Source: Ruminococcus sp. UBA3767 (lineage in GTDB: Bacteria > Bacillota > Clostridia > Oscillospirales > Ruminococcaceae). From it: a DNA stretch of 10,565 nt. Where the stretch lies: the NCBI GenBank assembly GCA_002371625.1, contig DFFV01000109.1, positions 1 to 10,565 of the forward strand. The letters run 5' to 3'. The notes under the pieces were generated by a model. That model had not been told where the DNA came from, searched no databases, and saw only the letters and a list, made by a program, of their open reading frames with translations. Each line of letters begins with the position of its first letter. Position 1 is the first letter of the stretch. Positions 6,851 through 10,565 of the stretch are shown one piece after another. A program made the position numbers and the translations under genes.

Positions 6851-6879
6851 TTGACACACGGCATAAGCGATGATATAAT
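6851..6879 (+). promoter_or_regulatory. Perfect consensus sigma-A promoter of ksgA
   Basis: TTGACA (6851-6856), a 17-bp spacer and TATAAT (6874-6879) match the consensus exactly. The transcript should begin near 6886, about 10 nt before the GGAGG of ksgA, giving a very short leader. Confidence 0.92.
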
Positions 6880-6896
6880 TATGACGATAAATAAAC

Positions 6897-6901
6897 GGAG
6901 G
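6897..6901 (+). promoter_or_regulatory. Ribosome binding site that decides the ksgA start
   Basis: GGAGG with 8 nt to CTG 6910 and 47 nt to the first ATG at 6949. No comparable site precedes that ATG, so initiation at the non-ATG codon is favoured. Confidence 0.7.
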
Positions 6902-6909
6902 TGTAGATT

Positions 6910-7770
6910 CTGGAAAATTTATGGAATATCGGAACGATAAAGTCGGTAATGGAAAAGCACGGCTTTACATTTTCCAAAGCGCTGGGACAGAATTTTCTCG
7001 TTAATCCGTCCGTCTGCCCGAGAATTGCCGAGCTTGGCAATGCAGCAAAGGGCTTTGGCGTGATAGAGATAGGCACAGGCATCGGCGTACTTACCAATGA
7101 GCTTGCCAAGCGTGCCGATAAGGTAGTCGCAGTTGAGATAGATGACAGGCTGATACCTGTTCTTGAGGAAACACTTGCCGAATATGACAACGTGAAAATA
7201 ATCAATGCAGATATACTCAAGGTCGATATCCGAAAGCTGATAGAGGACGAATTTCAGGGCTTACAGGTCGCAGTGTGCGCCAATTTGCCGTATTATATAA
7301 CATCTCCCGTAATAATGGCACTGCTCGAACAGCGCCTGCCGATAAAAACTATAACCGTAATGGTGCAAAAGGAAGCGGGAACAAGGCTTTGTGCACCGAT
7401 GGGCACTCGTGAAATGGGAGCGGTAACTGTTGCAATAAACTATTTTGCGACTGCAAAGGTCCTTTTCAATGTTTCACGGGGCAGCTTTATGCCTGCGCCC
7501 AATGTTGACAGCTGCGTGGTGCAGTTTGAACTAAGGGATAAAACTCCGGAGGGAGTTACCGATGAGGCGTTCTTTTTCAGGGTCGCAAGGGGAGCTTTCT
7601 CGCAGCGGAGAAAAACGCTGTGCAACTCGGTATCCTCATCGCTGGGAATTGAAAAATCCCTTGTTATCCAAGCCGCAGAAAACGCAGGCCTTGAGCTTTC
7701 CGTAAGACCTGAAAAGCTGACTATGCAGCAGCTCATCTCGTTCAGTGAACAGCTTAAAAAACTGATATGA
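6910..7770 (+). CDS. ksgA: 16S rRNA (adenine(1518)-N6/adenine(1519)-N6)-dimethyltransferase, probable CTG start
   Basis: KsgA/RsmA dimethylates two adjacent adenines in helix 45 of 16S rRNA using SAM, a late check on 30S assembly; loss is known to give kasugamycin resistance. With a CTG start the protein is 286 residues, the family norm. Blocks are FSKALGQNFL (21-30), the SAM loop EIGTGIG (53-59, usually GPG), acidic VEID, and the target-adenine motif NLPYY (125-129), followed by the FMPAPNVDS and FSQRRKTL signatures. The first ATG (6949) would cut off ENLWNIGTIKSV, which resembles other clostridial KsgA N-termini and lies in an open frame reaching back to a TAG at 6904. GGAGG (6897-6901) is 8 nt from CTG 6910 (5 nt from an ATT at 6907) but far from 6949. 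It has its own promoter and terminator, so it is monocistronic. Confidence 0.93.
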   Translation: MENLWNIGTIKSVMEKHGFTFSKALGQNFLVNPSVCPRIAELGNAAKGFGVIEIGTGIGVLTNELAKRADKVVAVEIDDRLIPVLEETLAEYDNVKIINADILKVDIRKLIEDEFQGLQVAVCANLPYYITSPVIMALLEQRLPIKTITVMVQKEAGTRLCAPMGTREMGAVTVAINYFATAKVLFNVSRGSFMPAPNVDSCVVQFELRDKTPEGVTDEAFFFRVARGAFSQRRKTLCNSVSSSLGIEKSLVIQAAENAGLELSVRPEKLTMQQLISFSEQLKKLI

Positions 7771-7783
7771 TGTTACCATGCAA

Positions 7784-7812
7784 AGAGCCGATGCTATATC
7801 GGTTCTTTTTTT
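7784..7812 (+). terminator. Intrinsic terminator of ksgA
   Basis: AGAGCCGAT pairs with ATCGGTTCT (9 bp, one G-T pair) around a 5-nt loop, followed by six further T residues. It lies 14 nt after the ksgA stop codon. Confidence 0.93.
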
Positions 7813-7929
7813 ATGCCCGAAAACAAACGTAAATAATATTGCTGACCTTAAACGACCTTTTTCTCTGATGTTTCCCGATATAATCAGATTACCGATGTCC
7901 ATGCTTTGCAGGCAGCGGTGAGATTCGGT

Positions 7930-7962
7930 CTTTCGGTGGGTGGATTAACTTTTCACCGAAAG
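7930..7962. repeat. Perfect 9-bp inverted repeat upstream of spoIIE
   Basis: CTTTCGGTG (7930-7938) and CACCGAAAG (7954-7962) are exact inverted copies separated by 15 bp. There is no T-run, so it is not a terminator. The right arm ends 14 bp before a TATAAT and overlaps where a -35 box would lie, which fits an operator for an activator or repressor. The rest of the 241-nt gap (7771-8011) holds the ksgA terminator and a second TATAAT at 7879-7884 without a good -35. Confidence 0.6.
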
Positions 7963-7976
7963 AGCGCAGGAAATGA

Positions 7977-7982
7977 TATAAT
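7977..7982 (+). promoter_or_regulatory. Candidate -10 box of spoIIE
   Basis: TATAAT 30 nt before the spoIIE start codon. No -35 hexamer is found at 17 bp (CACCGA there). In Bacillus spoIIE also has a sigma-A promoter with poor -35 spacing that needs Spo0A~P. No clear Spo0A box (TTTGTCRAA-like) is visible here. Confidence 0.5.
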
Positions 7983-8011
7983 AACAGGAAACTGAAAGGT
8001 GTGCAGGAAAA

Positions 8012-10306
8012 ATGGAAAAATTGCGTAGCTTTGTTGCCCACAGAACAGGGCAGTTTGAAAAAAGACTTATAGTTATTGCGCTGTATGTTATCGCAGGCGG
8101 TGTATGCAGCTTCAGCAGGATACTTGGCAGACCGTGCAGCGCAGGTGTATCACTGGCGGTCATCTCGGGGGATAATATCCTCTATGTCACAGCAGGCTCG
8201 GCGCTCGGGTATGCTTTCACGGGCGGCATTACCCAGGGAATGATACAGATATGCTCGATGCTGATGATAGCAGGCCTGCGGTTCGTTCTTCCGCTGGACA
8301 GGCTTACCCTTTTCGGCAGGAAAAACGCACCGCTTTTCACCTCGATACTTACATCTGCAACGCTGATACTTTTCGGCAGCGTTATGTCCGTGACCAAGCA
8401 TACCGATGCCCTTACCGCTTCGCTCACGATGATAGATGCGCTGCTTTGCGGCTGCACTGTTTACTCGGCACTCAGCGTGATGAAAAACAGGCAGTTCGGC
8501 GCTGCGATAGATACAAACGGAGTCAATGCGCTCTATGCAGCGGTGCTGTATGTTATGTGTATATGTGCGCTTACTTCGGTGCAGCTCGGCGTTGTAAATC
8601 CGGGCAGGGCGGCAGGCTGCCTTTGTGTTTTGTTTGCGGTTAGAAAAAGCCACAAAACAGGCGGTGCAGTCGTTGGTGCATTGACTACCTGCGGCGTGCT
8701 TATGTGTGCGCCGCTGCTTGGCAGGAACACTCTGCTGCTTGCGACCTCGGGCCTTATCTGCGGAGCTTTTTTCACTTTTTCACAGATAGCCGCAGTCGGC
8801 GTTTTTGTTTTTACTTCCGTTCTCAGCCTTGCGGCGCTTGGCGTTAACAGCGATACTTTCCCGATGCTTGCCGACCTGATGCTTGCAAGCCTTGCATTCC
8901 TTGCGATACCCGCATCTTCGGTAAGAAAGCTCGCAGCTTACATAAATGCATTTTCAAGCCCCGTTGACAGCGTAAGCAGAGCGGCTTCATCAAAGCTCTC
9001 CTTTGCCTCGGGGACGATAGGGGAGATACGTTCTCAGCTTACGCAGGTATCGCGTGCTATCGAGAAAAGAGCCAAAGCCTCCTCGCTGCGTGAAGACGTT
9101 ATCGCCTTTGCCTGCGAGCAGTGCGTTTACAGGTCTGCTTGCCCCGAAAACAGCCAGCTCAGGTGGTCGCTGGGAAAGCTGGAACGTATCTGTGCTAAAT
9201 TCAACTGCGTCAGCGACAGCGATGTTGAGGAGTCGCTCGCACATTGCCGCCGCCCTGCGTATCTTGCGCAGGTCTTCAACAAGCACTACTGCGAAAGAGT
9301 TGAGGAAAAAGCAGGGGAAATGCAAATGAAAGAGCTTCGTGGGCTGCTTTCCGAACAGCTTTCTTCAATGCAGGATATGCTCGCAGACCTCTCGGTTAAA
9401 GTCGGACAGGTGAGAAACGGCGATGCCGAGCTTTCCGACAGTGTAAGATCGGCTTTTGACAGGCTCGGCTACCCGAATGCTTCCGCCTGCGTTTATACCG
9501 ATGAGAATATGTGTGTTCACGCCGAGGTCTATCTTACAAGCGAGCTGGAGACCGATGCCGCAAGAGTTACCGCTGCCGTTTCCGCAGCCGCAGGCTGTGA
9601 GCTTGATCTGCCTTCCGTTTTCACGGCAAAGGGCATAACAAGGCTCTCTTTCTGTGAAAAGCCTGCCTACTGCGCCGAGATAGCTACATTCTCCGCTTCA
9701 CGCAGCGACGGCTGCTCGGGAGATACCTGCGAGGTGTTCAATGCAGGCGCAAGCGAACGTTACGTTATCCTCTCCGACGGTATGGGTACGGGCAAACGTG
9801 CAAGACTTGATTCCGTTTTTACCGTCAGCCTCGTTTCAAGGCTCATCAACTGCGGCATCTCAATGGTCACCGCACACAAAATGATAAATTCGATGCTTCG
9901 TGTAAAGGGCTGGGAGGAGTCGTTCGCAACGCTTGATATATTGAGGCTCGATCTTGGATCGGGCAGCGCAAGAATGCTCAAATCAGGCGCAGCACCAAGC
10001 TATCTTGTCCGTGACGGCGGACTAAAAATACTCTCCTCCGATGCCTTCCCGGCAGGTATCCTGCCTGCCTGCGCACCCGATATAGCAGACCTTAAACTGT
10101 TTGACGGAGATATCATCCTGCTTGCCTCTGACGGAGCAGATGAGGAGTGCGCCAAAATGCTATGCACCCTTGCCGCCAAAGAGACCTCGGCCGAGAGTAT
10201 CTGCAATAAGCTGGGAGGGTTTTGCCTGGATAAATGCTCGGGTTCACCGCTTGACGACATCACCCTTATCGTTGTAAAGATTACAAAACAGGACCCGAAC
10301 GACTGA
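8012..10306 (+). CDS. spoIIE: Stage II sporulation protein E, membrane serine phosphatase
   Basis: SpoIIE sits at the polar division septum and dephosphorylates the anti-anti-sigma factor SpoIIAA, freeing sigma-F in the forespore. The 764 residues are somewhat shorter than the roughly 827 of Bacillus subtilis. Residues ~18-305 hold about ten hydrophobic membrane segments. A soluble central region (305-570) contains a Cys cluster at C368, C371 and C377 (CxxCxxxxxC), a feature I recall in other SpoIIE proteins. The C-terminal PP2C-type phosphatase domain has the metal-binding SDGMGTG (588-594), ASDG (705-708) and a closing DDIT (748-751). The ATG at 8012 has AGGAAAA just upstream. It marks the host as an endospore-former or a member of that lineage. 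Neither end is truncated. Confidence 0.97.
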   Translation: MEKLRSFVAHRTGQFEKRLIVIALYVIAGGVCSFSRILGRPCSAGVSLAVISGDNILYVTAGSALGYAFTGGITQGMIQICSMLMIAGLRFVLPLDRLTLFGRKNAPLFTSILTSATLILFGSVMSVTKHTDALTASLTMIDALLCGCTVYSALSVMKNRQFGAAIDTNGVNALYAAVLYVMCICALTSVQLGVVNPGRAAGCLCVLFAVRKSHKTGGAVVGALTTCGVLMCAPLLGRNTLLLATSGLICGAFFTFSQIAAVGVFVFTSVLSLAALGVNSDTFPMLADLMLASLAFLAIPASSVRKLAAYINAFSSPVDSVSRAASSKLSFASGTIGEIRSQLTQVSRAIEKRAKASSLREDVIAFACEQCVYRSACPENSQLRWSLGKLERICAKFNCVSDSDVEESLAHCRRPAYLAQVFNKHYCERVEEKAGEMQMKELRGLLSEQLSSMQDMLADLSVKVGQVRNGDAELSDSVRSAFDRLGYPNASACVYTDENMCVHAEVYLTSELETDAARVTAAVSAAAGCELDLPSVFTAKGITRLSFCEKPAYCAEIATFSASRSDGCSGDTCEVFNAGASERYVILSDGMGTGKRARLDSVFTVSLVSRLINCGISMVTAHKMINSMLRVKGWEESFATLDILRLDLGSGSARMLKSGAAPSYLVRDGGLKILSSDAFPAGILPACAPDIADLKLFDGDIILLASDGADEECAKMLCTLAAKETSAESICNKLGGFCLDKCSGSPLDDITLIVVKITKQDPND

Positions 10307-10351
10307 AATAATGCTGAAAAAACGTGTACTTCCTATTCGTTTTGAAACTAT

Positions 10352-10368
10352 TTGTGCATTGTGCACAA
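10352..10368. repeat. 17-bp palindrome in the spoIIE downstream intergenic region
   Basis: TTGTGCA and TGCACAA form a perfect 7-3-7 inverted repeat with no T-run. It lies about 48 bp upstream of the -35 box of the next gene. The size and symmetry suit a dimeric regulator's operator. No convincing spoIIE terminator is seen in this gap. Confidence 0.5.
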
Positions 10369-10416
10369 GATGGAATGAAGAAATATGTACGAAACTGAAA
10401 TTAATAACTAAAATGC

Positions 10417-10445
10417 TTGCATTATTCATTAAAAAAGGGTACAAT
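10417..10445 (+). promoter_or_regulatory. Sigma-A promoter for the gene starting at 10520
   Basis: TTGCAT (10417-10422), a 17-bp spacer and TACAAT (10440-10445). The expected transcript start near 10452 leaves a leader of about 68 nt. Confidence 0.82.
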
Positions 10446-10451
10446 ATACAT

Positions 10452-10506
10452 TGAGGAATAATGCGTGAATAAGTGCGCCCGTTTTCCTCATAAACCAATC
10501 AATTGG
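10452..10506 (+). promoter_or_regulatory. Possible stem structures in the leader of the last gene
   Basis: TGAGGAA (10452-10458) pairs with TTCCTCA (10484-10490), a 7-bp stem at the very start of the predicted transcript. CCAAT-CA-ATTGG (10495-10506) is a second short inverted repeat just before the AGGAGG. They may protect the mRNA end or affect initiation, or may be chance. Confidence 0.3.
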
Positions 10507-10519
10507 CAGGAGGTCGGAA

Positions 10520-10565
10520 ATGGCTAATAACATACCACAGGAATACGAGCTTCCTCTTTATCTTT
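10520..10565 (+). CDS. Start of a gene, possibly 1,4-alpha-glucan branching enzyme
   Basis: Only 15 codons are visible before the right edge. An AGGAGG about 8 nt before ATG 10520 and the consensus promoter upstream make it a real gene start. The peptide MANNIPQEYELPLYL resembles the N-termini I remember for clostridial GlgB proteins (the LPLYLFHQG type), which form alpha-1,6 branches in glycogen. That is too short to be sure, so no gene symbol is given. Confidence 0.5.
   Translation, partial: MANNIPQEYELPLYL

Noticed and set aside
6755..6859. 35-residue N-terminal extension of the 74-residue protein
   Set aside because: The extension has no ribosome binding site and overlaps the ksgA -35 region, while AAAGGAG sits correctly before ATG 6754.
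8150..8653. Long antisense reading frames within spoIIE and the pur genes
   Set aside because: They have no ribosome binding sites, show compositions expected of opposite-strand shadows, and lie over genes with clear family motifs.
10317..10343. spoIIE terminator formed by AAAACG and CGTTTT
   Set aside because: The stem is only 6 bp, AT-rich, with a 13-nt loop and no proper T-tail.

Overview
The window looks like chromosomal DNA of an endospore-lineage Firmicute, most likely a Clostridia member of the Ruminococcus/Oscillospiraceae type. The evidence is a spoIIE gene, consensus sigma-A promoters, AGGAGG-type ribosome binding sites, mid-range GC, and purine proteins that resemble the Ruminococcus/clostridial forms as I remember them. 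I see no mobile element, CRISPR array, tRNA or rRNA.

Positions 1-6450, minus strand: a tightly packed purine operon read from about 6415 down through position 1. The order is leader RNA and terminator, purE, purF, purM, purN, a GNAT acetyltransferase, a PurO-type IMP cyclohydrolase, a 140-residue unknown protein, and a stand-alone AICAR transformylase that runs off the left edge. Together these cover PRPP amination, GAR formylation, AIR formation, AIR carboxylation and the last two steps to IMP. Two points stand out. The usual bifunctional PurH is replaced by a separate formyltransferase plus an archaeal-style PurO cyclohydrolase. The PurF-like enzyme keeps its PRPP site and Fe-S cysteines but lacks the N-terminal catalytic cysteine of the glutaminase domain.

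Positions 6176-6529 hold no gene. They contain a consensus promoter, a roughly 190-nt structured leader that could be a 6S RNA or an unrecognised riboswitch, and a strong intrinsic terminator directly before the purE ribosome binding site. The whole pur operon therefore appears to depend on read-through.

Positions 6530-6906: a small 74-residue conserved-looking protein on the minus strand, divergent from a perfect TTGACA-17-TATAAT promoter.

Positions 6907-10565, plus strand: ksgA (16S rRNA dimethyltransferase, probably started at a CTG codon) with its own terminator; spoIIE (sporulation phosphatase with about ten membrane segments) behind a region with a long inverted repeat; then a consensus promoter, a 17-bp palindrome and the first 15 codons of a gene that may be glgB.
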